Of a DNA stretch of 64,000 nucleotides, positions 16,318 through 25,307 are shown one piece after another (position 1 is the stretch's first letter; every line of letters starts with the position of its first letter). The stretch is from Rikenellaceae bacterium (lineage in GTDB: Bacteria > Bacteroidota > Bacteroidia > Bacteroidales > UBA932). The notes under the pieces are model-generated. The model did no database searches, was not told the DNA's origin, and saw only the letters and a list, made by a program, of their open reading frames with translations. Made by a program: the position numbers and the translations under genes. The DNA lies in contig DPKJ01000005.1 of NCBI GenBank assembly GCA_003542575.1, positions 310,001 to 374,000 of the forward strand. The letters are read 5' to 3'.

Positions 16318-18046
16318 TTCCGGATGGTTTAAACCGCTTATTATCCTCACTCTTTTTCACTATTTCATTTGCTTTATCAAGGGCAAGCTGAATATGCGGG
16401 AATATATACTCTCTACCTATCTCATTTACAAAACCTGCTTTTGACATTGATTCAAATACCTGAGAATTAACTCCGGAAAGAATTATCTGAATGCGCTCTT
16501 TTCTTGATCTCTTCCAGAGGTTTCTAAGGTTGTTTAACCCTGTTGAGTCAATGAAAGGTACTCTCCTCATTCTTATTATTCTTACCTTGATCTGATGGTA
16601 AGATTCTCTGTCAATTTCATCAAGCTTGCTAGCTAGTCCAAAAAAGAATGGACCGTCTATTTCGTATATCTCCACACCTCTTGGGATGGAAATAAGATCT
16701 ATTTCGTTTGGTGCTTCATCGGACTCACTACCTGAAACCCTTTGCTCAATAACAGTAATGCTTGATGTTTCTGATATCCTTTTAACAAATAGAATAATTG
16801 CCAGAACAACACCTACCTCTATTGCAACAGTAAGGTCAATAAGAACAGTAAGAAGGAATGTAATTACAAGTACTGCAACATCTGCCCTGTGTCCTTTTAG
16901 CAAATATGCAAAAGTCCTCCATTCGCTCATATTGTATGCCACAATTATGAGTATTGCAGCTAATGTCGCCAATGGGATATAAACCGCATAAGGCATCAGA
17001 AAGAGGAATATAAGAAGCAATACCAGTGCATGAATTATTCCGGCAACGGGGGTCTTGCCACCGTTGTTTATATTTGCCATTGTTCGGGCTATGGCTCCTG
17101 TTGATGGAATCCCACCAAAAAACGGAGTTACGATGTTTGTTATTCCCTGTCCAATTAATTCAGTATTGGAGTCATGCTTTTTACCTGTAACACCGTCTGC
17201 AACCATTGCAGCAAGAAGTGACTCGATTGCGCAGAGAAGGGCGATAGTGACTGCAGGCTGGAATAACTCTCTTATAGTTGCGAAATTAATATTTGGAGCC
17301 TGGGGCCTTGGCAGTGGAATTCCTCCAGCCAATTCTGGAAACTTACTTCCTATTGTAGCAAAATCAACACCTGATATTTTCGAAAGGAGAATAGCTGCTA
17401 CAGTTCCCAAAACAATAGCAACAAGCGAGCCCGGAATTCTTTTGTTGACTTTAGGCCAAAACACAATAACCAAAAGTGAGAAAATACCCAGTGTGGCTTC
17501 ATAAGGATTTATGGTTGAGAAGTTTCTGATGTATGCACCCCATTTTGGAATAAAGTCGGCAGGTATTTCGGATATTTGAAGGCCTAAAAGATCTTTTATT
17601 TGTGTTGAAAAGATAACAAGTGCAATACCGCTTGTAAAACCGACGACAATGGGGTAGGGAATAAATTTAATAATATTCCCGAGTTTGAATACCCCCATCA
17701 AAACCAGGATTACTCCTGCCAAAACGGTTGCTATAATTAAACCTGATATACCATATTGACTTACAATACCATATACAATAACGATGAAAGCTCCTGTGGG
17801 TCCGCCAATAAGAAATTTTGAGCCCCCGAAAAGTGATGTAAGAAGCCCTGCAACGATTGCGGTAATAAGACCTTGCTGAGGCGTCACTCCGGATGCTATC
17901 CCGAATGCAATTGCAAGAGGGAGAGCTATAATTCCTACAATAACCCCGGCGATAAGATCCGACATAAAGGTTTTTTTGTCGTATCTTTTATTAATGATCA
18001 GGTCAAATAATTTTGGCCAAAAAATAGATTTGAAGCTGAACTTCAT
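16307..18046 (-). CDS. SulP family anion transporter with STAS domain
   Basis: The 579-residue protein has the SulP layout: a membrane core of about 10-14 segments (residues 25-435) and a C-terminal STAS domain (about 450-560). The core includes GVTPQQGLITAIVAG, FGGSKFLIGGPTGAFIV and NIVTPFFGGIPSTGAIART. The STAS loop reads FIDSTGLNNL. SulP proteins carry sulfate, bicarbonate, chloride or other oxyanions. Beside a cysteate-synthase-like gene, sulfate or sulfite is attractive, but bicarbonate transport is equally possible by sequence. It has its own candidate -7 box at 18070-18077, so it can be expressed apart from the upstream genes. Confidence 0.88.
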   Translation of the reverse strand: MKFSFKSIFWPKLFDLIINKRYDKKTFMSDLIAGVIVGIIALPLAIAFGIASGVTPQQGLITAIVAGLLTSLFGGSKFLIGGPTGAFIVIVYGIVSQYGISGLIIATVLAGVILVLMGVFKLGNIIKFIPYPIVVGFTSGIALVIFSTQIKDLLGLQISEIPADFIPKWGAYIRNFSTINPYEATLGIFSLLVIVFWPKVNKRIPGSLVAIVLGTVAAILLSKISGVDFATIGSKFPELAGGIPLPRPQAPNINFATIRELFQPAVTIALLCAIESLLAAMVADGVTGKKHDSNTELIGQGITNIVTPFFGGIPSTGAIARTMANINNGGKTPVAGIIHALVLLLIFLFLMPYAVYIPLATLAAILIIVAYNMSEWRTFAYLLKGHRADVAVLVITFLLTVLIDLTVAIEVGVVLAIILFVKRISETSSITVIEQRVSGSESDEAPNEIDLISIPRGVEIYEIDGPFFFGLASKLDEIDRESYHQIKVRIIRMRRVPFIDSTGLNNLRNLWKRSRKERIQIILSGVNSQVFESMSKAGFVNEIGREYIFPHIQLALDKANEIVKKSEDNKRFKPSGNVF

Positions 18047-18069
18047 CAGATGTCCTTTTTAAGAAGCCG

Positions 18070-18077
18070 CAAATGTA
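18070..18077 (-). promoter_or_regulatory. Putative -7 promoter box for the SulP gene
   Basis: On the minus strand the octamer TACATTTG matches TAnnTTTG and lies 24 bases before the SulP ATG, in the 49-base gap after the cysteate-synthase-like gene. No clear -33 element was identified. Confidence 0.35.
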
Positions 18078-18095
18078 ACAATTATATCCCTTTAA

Positions 18096-19373
18096 TCAAT
18101 CAAAAAGTATCTCAGCCTCTTTAACTATCTCAGATAGTTCCGAATGATTGCTTAATACCTTATGGGGTTTTAAAGACACAAGATTAAAGTCATTTTTAAA
18201 TCTCTTTTCCCCGCCACCGGTAATGTTAAGCATAAGAAGAGAGTCTTTGAGAGCTTTGCCTGATTCCAATGATTTTATCATCCCTGCAAGAGCAACTCCT
18301 GCTGCAGGATGGATGTCAATACCTTCGCACTCTTCAAAAAGAGACAAAGATGATTCCATTTCACTGTTTGTGGCCTTTTCTATTGATCCGCCGGTATCTG
18401 AAATTGCATCAAACAGACCACCGGGTACTCCGTAAGGAGGTCTTCTGTTTGAAAGAACCTTGGCAGCAATTTTCAGGGCATTTTCACGTGCATCATCTTC
18501 ATTGATATATGTGATATCTCTTGATCCGGCCATCCAGGCATCGTACATTGGAGTAAATGGTTCATTCTGTGATGGAAGCAGTACCATTTTTCTATTACCA
18601 AAGCGACCATCTTCAATCAGTCTGAGGTTGGCCTCCCAGGCAGCAATAGTACCGGTTCCACTACCGATAGCCTGAAAATAGTAATCGGGAATCTGACCGC
18701 TAAAGGCTGCTGCAGATAGTACCGTTGTGGCCATTCCGTCACGTCTGGCAACATTTCTGGCTCCGCCCTCCTCAAAAAAAAGAGCCGATTTGCATATTTT
18801 ATTTGAAAGATCTATGGCATCAAAGTAATCTGATCCTTTTGGTGTACATATTAACTTTACACAATCCGAAGGCATTTTATTAAACCACAAAGCGTCCAGG
18901 TTATCTTCAGGGACTACCAATAAAAGGGGGATATTGTTTTCTGAACAAACTTTGGCAAATGCTCTTGCTGTATTACCTGCCGAGGCCACAACCATTACAC
19001 CTGGATGATTTTGTTCAAGTCTTGCACAAACGGAATATGCCTCAGTCTCTTTAAATGAGCATGTTGTCATGTTTGCTCCAATCTCAGGCCAATAACCGCT
19101 AAAACTGATTAAAAGATTACCAAGACCCAGTTTTGAAGCAAGTTTTTTGCTTTTATATGTAACAGTAGCAGATGAACCTTCAAGAGTTCTGTTTATTGGC
19201 AACCAATCTGAAAACTTGTAAATACCAAGAGAATTATCCCCTACATCTAACTGCTTCTTTTCATAAATGGCCCTTATAAGTGATGGTTTGTTGTATGAGG
19301 GATCTGAAAGTAACCATCCGGTGTCGTTAAACAGATTTCCATCTGCATAATTTCTTAATTTGTAATTTGTCAT
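18096..19373 (-). CDS. Cysteate-synthase-like PLP enzyme (threonine synthase paralogue)
   Basis: The 425-residue fold-type II PLP enzyme has its Schiff-base lysine at K108 in NMTTCSFKETEA and a phosphate-binding loop GSGTGTIAAWEA near residue 235. The FSGYWPEIGANM segment just before the lysine and the overall length recall cysteate synthase, first described in methanogens, which makes L-cysteate from O-phosphoserine and sulfite. Ordinary threonine synthases have TGSFKDRG-type motifs. The ATG at 19373 is used; the TTG at 19382 is an alternative. It lies between an FNT channel and SulP. In Bacteroidota cysteate is the head-group precursor of sulfonolipids, so that is the suggested role; threonine synthase remains the main alternative. 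Confidence 0.68.
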   Translation of the reverse strand: MTNYKLRNYADGNLFNDTGWLLSDPSYNKPSLIRAIYEKKQLDVGDNSLGIYKFSDWLPINRTLEGSSATVTYKSKKLASKLGLGNLLISFSGYWPEIGANMTTCSFKETEAYSVCARLEQNHPGVMVVASAGNTARAFAKVCSENNIPLLLVVPEDNLDALWFNKMPSDCVKLICTPKGSDYFDAIDLSNKICKSALFFEEGGARNVARRDGMATTVLSAAAFSGQIPDYYFQAIGSGTGTIAAWEANLRLIEDGRFGNRKMVLLPSQNEPFTPMYDAWMAGSRDITYINEDDARENALKIAAKVLSNRRPPYGVPGGLFDAISDTGGSIEKATNSEMESSLSLFEECEGIDIHPAAGVALAGMIKSLESGKALKDSLLMLNITGGGEKRFKNDFNLVSLKPHKVLSNHSELSEIVKEAEILFD

Positions 19374-19390
19374 AAAGTGCAATGGTAATT

Positions 19391-20218
19391 TTATTTTTTA
19401 TAAGCCCACCAATACCACGCGCCAACAAAAAGCGCTCCTCCGGCAAGATTACCCAAGGTAACCGGGATAAGATTTGTAAATAACATTCCGCTTATGGTGA
19501 GATTTGAAAGTGAATCAGCTGTTATACCGTAATCAGTTTGTGCAAGTGTTACATAAAGGGGATTCAGCTTCGCAAGTAAAGCAGCAGATATGTAGTACAT
19601 ATTCGCAACACTGTGCTCATACCCAGAAGCAATAAAGAGCCAGATGGGAAAAAAAATTGCAATTGACTTACCTGCAATATCCTTGGCAGCATAGGCCATC
19701 CAGACAGCCAGACATACTAGTATGTTACATAGAATCCCCGAAGTAAAGAGCTCAGTGAATGACATGCTGGTTTTAATTACTCCAACTTTAACGGTGTAAG
19801 CCCCTAATAACCCCTCTGAAAAATCAAGTTGCCCGGATAAATAGATAAGAACTGCCACAAAAACGGAACCTGCAAGATTTCCAATCCATAAAAGTACCAG
19901 ATTACTTATATATTTGCCTGGTTTTACCCTCTTTGACAGAACAGCCACAGAGATCAGGTTATTGCCGGTAAAAAGTTCAGCTCCGGCTACAACAACCAAT
20001 ATAAGGCCTGCGGGAAAGATAAGCCCGGCCAGATATTTTGCCATACCGGTGTTCTCTATTCCATATGCAATTACATTGCTGCCAACCGATGCAAGAGCTA
20101 TAAAGAGCCCTGCCAGAAATGCCAGAAGGGCAGATCTTTTGAAAGGCATATATGCCTTTTGAAACCCGGTCTCCTCAGTATATTCAAGAACCTCTTTAGG
20201 GGTAAGATAATTATTCAT
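19391..20218 (-). CDS. Formate/nitrite transporter (FNT) family channel
   Basis: The 275-residue protein has six predicted membrane segments and FNT hallmarks: VAGAELFTGNNLIS near residue 78 and GYEHSVANMYYI with the central His202. FNT proteins form pentameric channels for small monovalent anions or their acids (formate, nitrite, hydrosulfide). Its ATG overlaps the MarR stop by 8 bases, and the cysteate-synthase-like gene follows 17 bases downstream, so the three genes are one unit. That setting favours a sulfur anion such as bisulfite or HS-, but sequence alone does not decide the substrate. Confidence 0.85.
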   Translation of the reverse strand: MNNYLTPKEVLEYTEETGFQKAYMPFKRSALLAFLAGLFIALASVGSNVIAYGIENTGMAKYLAGLIFPAGLILVVVAGAELFTGNNLISVAVLSKRVKPGKYISNLVLLWIGNLAGSVFVAVLIYLSGQLDFSEGLLGAYTVKVGVIKTSMSFTELFTSGILCNILVCLAVWMAYAAKDIAGKSIAIFFPIWLFIASGYEHSVANMYYISAALLAKLNPLYVTLAQTDYGITADSLSNLTISGMLFTNLIPVTLGNLAGGALFVGAWYWWAYKK

Positions 20219-20660
20219 CGCCGGATTGATCGTCGGATAAGATATTTTCCGACATTTTGTTTAAAACTTTAATGAAAGCTATAAGCTCCTCCTTTGGTAT
20301 ATCTCTGATAATAGAGTTAGTGGAATTTATTGCAACCTCAGTAATCTCATCCTTAATTGATTTAGCATGTTCAGTTAGATGGATTTTATTAAGCCGTCTA
20401 TCCTGATCGTCGGTCAATCTGTAAACAAGATCTTTCTTTTCTAAAGCATCAATCAGTTTTGTAACAGAATTTTTATCCTTGACAAGAATATCTGCTATCT
20501 GTTGCTGAGATAATACCCCCTCATCCCAAAGAGTATCCATAACAAGAAACTGTTCGGGAGTAAGGTTAAACCCATGTTTAGTAAATATCTTATTAAGATA
20601 TTGCTTAAACTGGCAATGTACTAAATTGAGGAAAACGCCAACCTGTTTATTTAGTATCAT
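20211..20660 (-). CDS. MarR family transcriptional regulator
   Basis: The 149-residue protein has the MarR winged-helix layout. The helix-turn-helix spans about residues 50-75 (SQQQIADILVKDKNSVTKLI), and the wing carries the DDQDRRLNKIHLT motif. It is the first gene of a unit with an FNT channel and a cysteate-synthase-like enzyme. Its promoter region has an inverted repeat (20670-20685) next to the -7 box, a classic layout for autorepression. The ligand is unknown; a sulfur compound or an aromatic acid are possibilities. Confidence 0.88.
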   Translation of the reverse strand: MILNKQVGVFLNLVHCQFKQYLNKIFTKHGFNLTPEQFLVMDTLWDEGVLSQQQIADILVKDKNSVTKLIDALEKKDLVYRLTDDQDRRLNKIHLTEHAKSIKDEITEVAINSTNSIIRDIPKEELIAFIKVLNKMSENILSDDQSGDE

Positions 20661-20669
20661 GTTCTAAAT

Positions 20670-20696
20670 TAGTAATGTGTTACTATTGCAAATATA
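20670..20696 (-). promoter_or_regulatory. marR promoter with candidate MarR operator
   Basis: The minus-strand -7 box TATATTTG lies at 20689-20696. The inverted repeat TAGTAA-tgtg-TTACTA at 20670-20685 sits at the predicted transcription start and 10 bases before the MarR start codon. Binding there would block initiation. The same 89-base gap must also hold the divergent rmuC promoter. Confidence 0.5.
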
Positions 20697-20749
20697 CTCA
20701 AATTTTGGTTCATTTGTAAGAATAATCAACTTCGAAAAATCACCAAATT

Positions 20750-21997
20750 ATGAATACAACACTGAGCATCATTCTGCCGGGAGTACTAATTATTGTTAAT
20801 ATCATCCTGATTATCATAGTAGTTAACATGAATAAGCGAAACAGAGAGGAGCAAAGATTTCTTCTGCAGGAGCTTCAGCGCCTTAATCGTGAAAACAGAG
20901 AAGATGTAACACTATCATTGTCTAGATTTTCAGACTCTTTAAATCAGAACTTTTCTCTTATGAGGGACTCTTCAGATAAATCAATGAATATGCTTGGTGA
21001 GATTCAGAAGGAGAAGCTCGATCAAATAGAAAAGAGACAGGGCGAGCTAATAATCAATACAGAAAAGAAGCTGGAGCATATTAGGGCAACAGTAGAGGAG
21101 AAGTTAGAAAAAACATTAAGCGAAAGATTGGGAAGAAGTTTCGAAACTGTAGGTAAACAGCTCATTGAGGTCCAAAAAGGGTTGGGAGAGATGCAGGTTT
21201 TGGCTCAGGATGTAGGTGGATTAAAGAGAGTGCTTAGTAATGTGAAAATGAGGGGTGGAATAGGAGAGGTTCAACTTTCGATGTTACTGGAGCAAATTCT
21301 TGCACCGGAACAATACGAATCAAATGTAAAGACAAAACAATCAGGCAGAGACTTCGTTGAATTTGCCATCAAGTTGCCGGGCAAAGAGGGTCATAATAAG
21401 CATGTATGGCTTCCGGTAGATGCGAAATTCCCAAAAGAGTATTACGAAACACTACAGAACGCATACGATACAGGTGATTTGGTTCTTATAGAGAAAGAAC
21501 AAAAGTCTCTTGAAAATGCCATAAAGTTTATGGCAAAAGAGATATCCGAAAAATACATCAACCCTCCTGCCACAACAGATTTTGCCATAATGTTTCTTCC
21601 TTTTGAAGGTATTTATGCCGAGGTTGTCAGAAAGGCTGCATTACTGGAAGAGATTCAAACTAAATACAAAGTACTCATTACCGGCCCTACAACATTTGCA
21701 GCAATACTGAATAGCCTTCAGATGGGATTCAGGACACTTGCAATCGAGAAGAGGAGCGGAGAGGTCTGGAATATACTGGGAGCTGTCAAGAAGGAGTTTT
21801 CAACCTTTGGTGACTTGTTGCAGAAGGCTCAGAAAAATATTCAGGGTGGTCTCGACGATATTGACAAACTAGTTGGTACAAGAACCAGAGCAATACAGAG
21901 AAAACTGAGCAGTGTAGAGACTATGGGTATTCCTGATGTAAAGCTGATATCAGATGATGATACAAATGCTCTGTTGCCACCTTCTGAAGAGGAATAA
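20750..21997 (+). CDS. rmuC: DNA recombination protein RmuC
   Basis: The 415-residue protein has an N-terminal membrane anchor (residues about 5-27), then a coiled-coil stretch rich in Glu, Arg and Lys to about residue 130, then the conserved RmuC nuclease-like core. Core motifs include RGGIGEVQLSMLLEQIL, WLPVDAKFPKEYYE and FLPFEGIYAEV. RmuC is thought to limit recombination at inverted repeats by cleaving DNA structures. It is transcribed alone, diverging from the MarR gene and ending in a strong terminator shared with carB. Confidence 0.93.
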   Translation: MNTTLSIILPGVLIIVNIILIIIVVNMNKRNREEQRFLLQELQRLNRENREDVTLSLSRFSDSLNQNFSLMRDSSDKSMNMLGEIQKEKLDQIEKRQGELIINTEKKLEHIRATVEEKLEKTLSERLGRSFETVGKQLIEVQKGLGEMQVLAQDVGGLKRVLSNVKMRGGIGEVQLSMLLEQILAPEQYESNVKTKQSGRDFVEFAIKLPGKEGHNKHVWLPVDAKFPKEYYETLQNAYDTGDLVLIEKEQKSLENAIKFMAKEISEKYINPPATTDFAIMFLPFEGIYAEVVRKAALLEEIQTKYKVLITGPTTFAAILNSLQMGFRTLAIEKRSGEVWNILGAVKKEFSTFGDLLQKAQKNIQGGLDDIDKLVGTRTRAIQRKLSSVETMGIPDVKLISDDDTNALLPPSEEE

Positions 21998-22014
21998 AAT
22001 CAGGAAACGGAATT

Positions 22015-22052
22015 AAAAAAGCTCCTCAAGTATTGCTTGAAGAGCTTTTTTT
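22015..22052. terminator. Bidirectional intrinsic terminator between rmuC and carB
   Basis: A 12-bp stem (AAGCTCCTCAAG / CTTGAAGAGCTT, one mismatch, loop TATTG) is flanked by A6 on the left and T7 on the right. It can therefore terminate both rmuC (+) and carB (-). Confidence 0.85.
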
Positions 22053-22070
22053 ATTGAATTATATATTAGA

Positions 22071-25000
22071 TTAATAAGTTTTATATTCATCCCAACTTTT
22101 AATCTGAATATCCTCAATATTCATTGAACAGAAAGCTATGATAAATGCCGAAGCCAGACGAGCGTTTGTTATAAGCGGAACGTTAAAATCCACTGCTGCT
22201 CTCCTGATTTTATAACCATTTTCAAGTTCAATCTGAGTAAGGTTTTTGGGAATATTTATAACAAAGTCAAGCTGCTTGTCCTTTAGCATTTGCATAGCCT
22301 GAGGCTGCATATCCGGATCACTTGGCCAATGGACCAAAGTAGCAGGAATATTGTTATCTATCAAATATTTGTGTGATCCACCGGTTGCATAAAGGTTGTA
22401 ACCCTTTTGTGACAGGAGTTTTGATGCCATCAGAAGGTCTGCCTTTTGTTTTGCCGAACCACTGGATATTAAAATATTCTTCTTGGGAATTCTGTAGCCA
22501 ACAGATAGCATTGCAGTAAGTATAGCCTCGTTGGTATCGTCACCAATACAACCAACCTCTCCTGTAGAAGCCATATCGACACCTAACACAGGATCGGCTT
22601 TCTGAAGACGTGAAAAAGAAAACTGTGAAGCTTTAATACCCACATAATCAAGATCAAACGCACTGTTTGAAGGAGGGGTGACTTCTGTACCGGTCATAAC
22701 TTTTGCTGCAAGTTCTATGAAATTAATTTTTAGAACTTTTGAAACAAAAGGAAAACTCCTCGATGCCCTTAGGTTACATTCTATAACCTTAATATCGTTC
22801 TCTTTTGCAAGGAATTGTATATTAAAAGGGCCGGTTATGTTTAGTTCTTCGGCAATTCTTCTGGCAATCTTTTTTATTCTGCGTGATGTTTCAACATATA
22901 GCTTTTGAGGAGGGAATTGGATAGTAGCATCGCCTGAGTGTACTCCTGCAAACTCAATATGTTCCGAAACGGCATATGCTATTATCTCACCATTTTTAGC
23001 AACTGCATCAAGCTCAATCTCTTTGGCATTCTGAATGAATTCTGATACCACAACAGGGTGTTTTTTAGAGACATTGGCCGCTAACTTCAAGAATTGCTCC
23101 AACTCACTATTGTTTGAACAAACATTCATTGCAGCACCTGAAAGAACATAGGATGGTCTCACCAAAACAGGGAATCCAACAATATCCACAAAATCATTTA
23201 CTTCATTCAATGTAGTAAGCTCTTTCCACCTTGGCTGGTCAACTCCCAATCTGTCAAGCATAGATGAGAACTTATGCCTGTCTTCTGCATTGTCAATGCT
23301 CTTTGCGCTTGTTCCCAATAAGTTAACACCTGATTTATCCAATTTTAGGGCGAGGTTATTTGGAATTTGACCACCCACTGAAACTATCATTCCATGAGGG
23401 TTTTCAAGCTCATAAATATCCATAACCCTTTCGTATGTGAGTTCGTCAAAGTATAGACGGTCACACATGTCATAATCGGTTGAGACTGTTTCCGGATTAT
23501 AATTGATCATCACACCTCTCCATCCGGTATTCCTTATAGTTTGAAGTGCATTTACCGAACACCAGTCAAATTCAACAGAACTTCCAATTCGATATGCTCC
23601 CGATCCTAATACTATAATAGATTTATGATCACCCAGATAATTGACATCATTTGCAGTTCCGTTATATGTAAGGTACAGGTAATTCGTTTGAGCCGGATAC
23701 TCTGCAGCAAGGGTGTCAATCTGTTTAACCACCGGCTTAATTCCTCTCTCTTTTCTGATATTCCTGATAAGAGAAGCAGATATATCCGGATCGGTTCTGT
23801 CTTTAAATATTAGCCTTGCTATCTGGAAATCGGAGAATCCCTCCTTTTTTGCTTTCAACAGCATTTGGTCGCTAAGCTCCTCAATCTCTCCAAGAGCACT
23901 TAGCTTTTTTGAAGTGAGAACAATATTTTGGAGCTTATCCAGGAACCATCTGTCAATCTTTGTAAGTTCATGAATCTGATCAACAGTATAACCTTTTTGA
24001 AAAGCTTTGGAAATTACGAATATACGGTTATCAGTCGGCTCTCTGAGTGATTTGTCAATATCTTCGACAATTATCTCTCTGTTAGCTACAAATCCGTGTG
24101 CACCCTGGCCAATCATCCTCAATCCCTTCTGTATAGCCTCTTCAAAGCTGCGGCCAATAGCCATAACTTCACCTACGCTCTTCATGCTTGAGCCAATCTC
24201 CCTGGACACACCCTGAAATTTTGAGAGATCCCATCTTGGAATTTTACATACTATATAATCGAGAGCCGGTTCAAAGAAGGCAGGAGTTGTTTTGGTCACT
24301 GAATTTTTCAATTCAAATAATCCGTATCCTAAACCCAATTTTGCAGCAACAAATGCAAGAGGATAACCGGTTGCTTTAGAGGCAAGTGCCGATGATCTGC
24401 TCAATCTTGCGTTTACCTCAATAACTCTATAGTCCTCAGAGTAAGGGTCGAATGCATATTGTACATTACACTCACCTACGATTCCAATATGCCTTACTAT
24501 CTTGATAGAGAGTTCTCTGAGCATATGGTATTCACTGTTGGTAAGCGTCTGTGACGGCGCAACTACGATACTCTCTCCGGTGTGAATTCCCAGGGGATCG
24601 AAGTTTTCCATATTACATACTGTTATGCAGTTATCATAACAGTCTCTTACAACCTCGTATTCAATTTCTTTCCAACCCTTAAGCGATTTTTCAACCAGTA
24701 CCTGGGTAGAGTATGAAAAGGCCTTTCCGGCAAGAATGTCCAATTCATCTTCATTGTCACAGAAACCACTGCCCAGGCCGCCAAGAGCATAGGCTGCCCT
24801 TAAAATAACAGGGTATCCCAAATCCTTTGCAGCAATTTTTGCATCTTCTATAGTCTCTACTGCATGACTTTTGATGGTTTTAACATCTATCTGGTCGAGT
24901 TTTCTTACAAAAAGTTCTCTGTCTTCAGTATCCATAATTGACTGAACCGGAGTGCCAAGTACCTTAAGATTGTATTTTTCAAGTACTCCCGATTTAAAAA

Positions 25001-25298
25001 GCTCTACACCGCAGTTTAGTGCTGTCTGGCCACCGAATGCCAGTAAAATACCCTGAGGTTTCTCCTTCTTGATTACCTCTTCAACAAAATAGGGGGTAAC
25101 TGGCAAAAAGTAGATTTTGTCGGCTACACCTTCGGAAGTTTGAACGGTAGCAATATTGGGGTTGATAAGTACTGTCTCGATTCCCTCCTCCTTCATAGCC
25201 TTGAGTGCCTGCGAACCTGAATAATCAAATTCTCCTGCCTCACCAATCTTCAAAGCTCCTGAACCAAGTAAAAGTACCTTTTTAATATTTTTATCCAT
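22071..25298 (-). CDS. carB: Carbamoyl-phosphate synthase large subunit
   Basis: The 1075-residue protein has the full duplicated ATP-grasp layout: two homologous halves (residues about 1-400 and 553-935), an oligomerisation domain between them and a C-terminal allosteric MGS-like domain (from about 940, ILISSGSAKQKADLLMASKL). Each half starts with a GSGxxxIG loop (LLLGSGALKIGEAGEFDYS and IIVLGSGAYRIGSSVEFDW). It makes carbamoyl phosphate from bicarbonate, 2 ATP and ammonia supplied by CarA, for pyrimidine and arginine synthesis. carA lies 9 bases upstream in the same unit. Confidence 0.97.
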   Translation of the reverse strand: MDKNIKKVLLLGSGALKIGEAGEFDYSGSQALKAMKEEGIETVLINPNIATVQTSEGVADKIYFLPVTPYFVEEVIKKEKPQGILLAFGGQTALNCGVELFKSGVLEKYNLKVLGTPVQSIMDTEDRELFVRKLDQIDVKTIKSHAVETIEDAKIAAKDLGYPVILRAAYALGGLGSGFCDNEDELDILAGKAFSYSTQVLVEKSLKGWKEIEYEVVRDCYDNCITVCNMENFDPLGIHTGESIVVAPSQTLTNSEYHMLRELSIKIVRHIGIVGECNVQYAFDPYSEDYRVIEVNARLSRSSALASKATGYPLAFVAAKLGLGYGLFELKNSVTKTTPAFFEPALDYIVCKIPRWDLSKFQGVSREIGSSMKSVGEVMAIGRSFEEAIQKGLRMIGQGAHGFVANREIIVEDIDKSLREPTDNRIFVISKAFQKGYTVDQIHELTKIDRWFLDKLQNIVLTSKKLSALGEIEELSDQMLLKAKKEGFSDFQIARLIFKDRTDPDISASLIRNIRKERGIKPVVKQIDTLAAEYPAQTNYLYLTYNGTANDVNYLGDHKSIIVLGSGAYRIGSSVEFDWCSVNALQTIRNTGWRGVMINYNPETVSTDYDMCDRLYFDELTYERVMDIYELENPHGMIVSVGGQIPNNLALKLDKSGVNLLGTSAKSIDNAEDRHKFSSMLDRLGVDQPRWKELTTLNEVNDFVDIVGFPVLVRPSYVLSGAAMNVCSNNSELEQFLKLAANVSKKHPVVVSEFIQNAKEIELDAVAKNGEIIAYAVSEHIEFAGVHSGDATIQFPPQKLYVETSRRIKKIARRIAEELNITGPFNIQFLAKENDIKVIECNLRASRSFPFVSKVLKINFIELAAKVMTGTEVTPPSNSAFDLDYVGIKASQFSFSRLQKADPVLGVDMASTGEVGCIGDDTNEAILTAMLSVGYRIPKKNILISSGSAKQKADLLMASKLLSQKGYNLYATGGSHKYLIDNNIPATLVHWPSDPDMQPQAMQMLKDKQLDFVINIPKNLTQIELENGYKIRRAAVDFNVPLITNARLASAFIIAFCSMNIEDIQIKSWDEYKTY

Positions 25299-25307
25299 CT
25301 TGTTAAA

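Noticed and set aside
18096..19373. Annotation as plain threonine synthase
   Set aside because: The PLP region (GYWPEIGANMTTCSFKETE) and the sulfur-transport neighbours fit cysteate synthase better; kept as the stated alternative.
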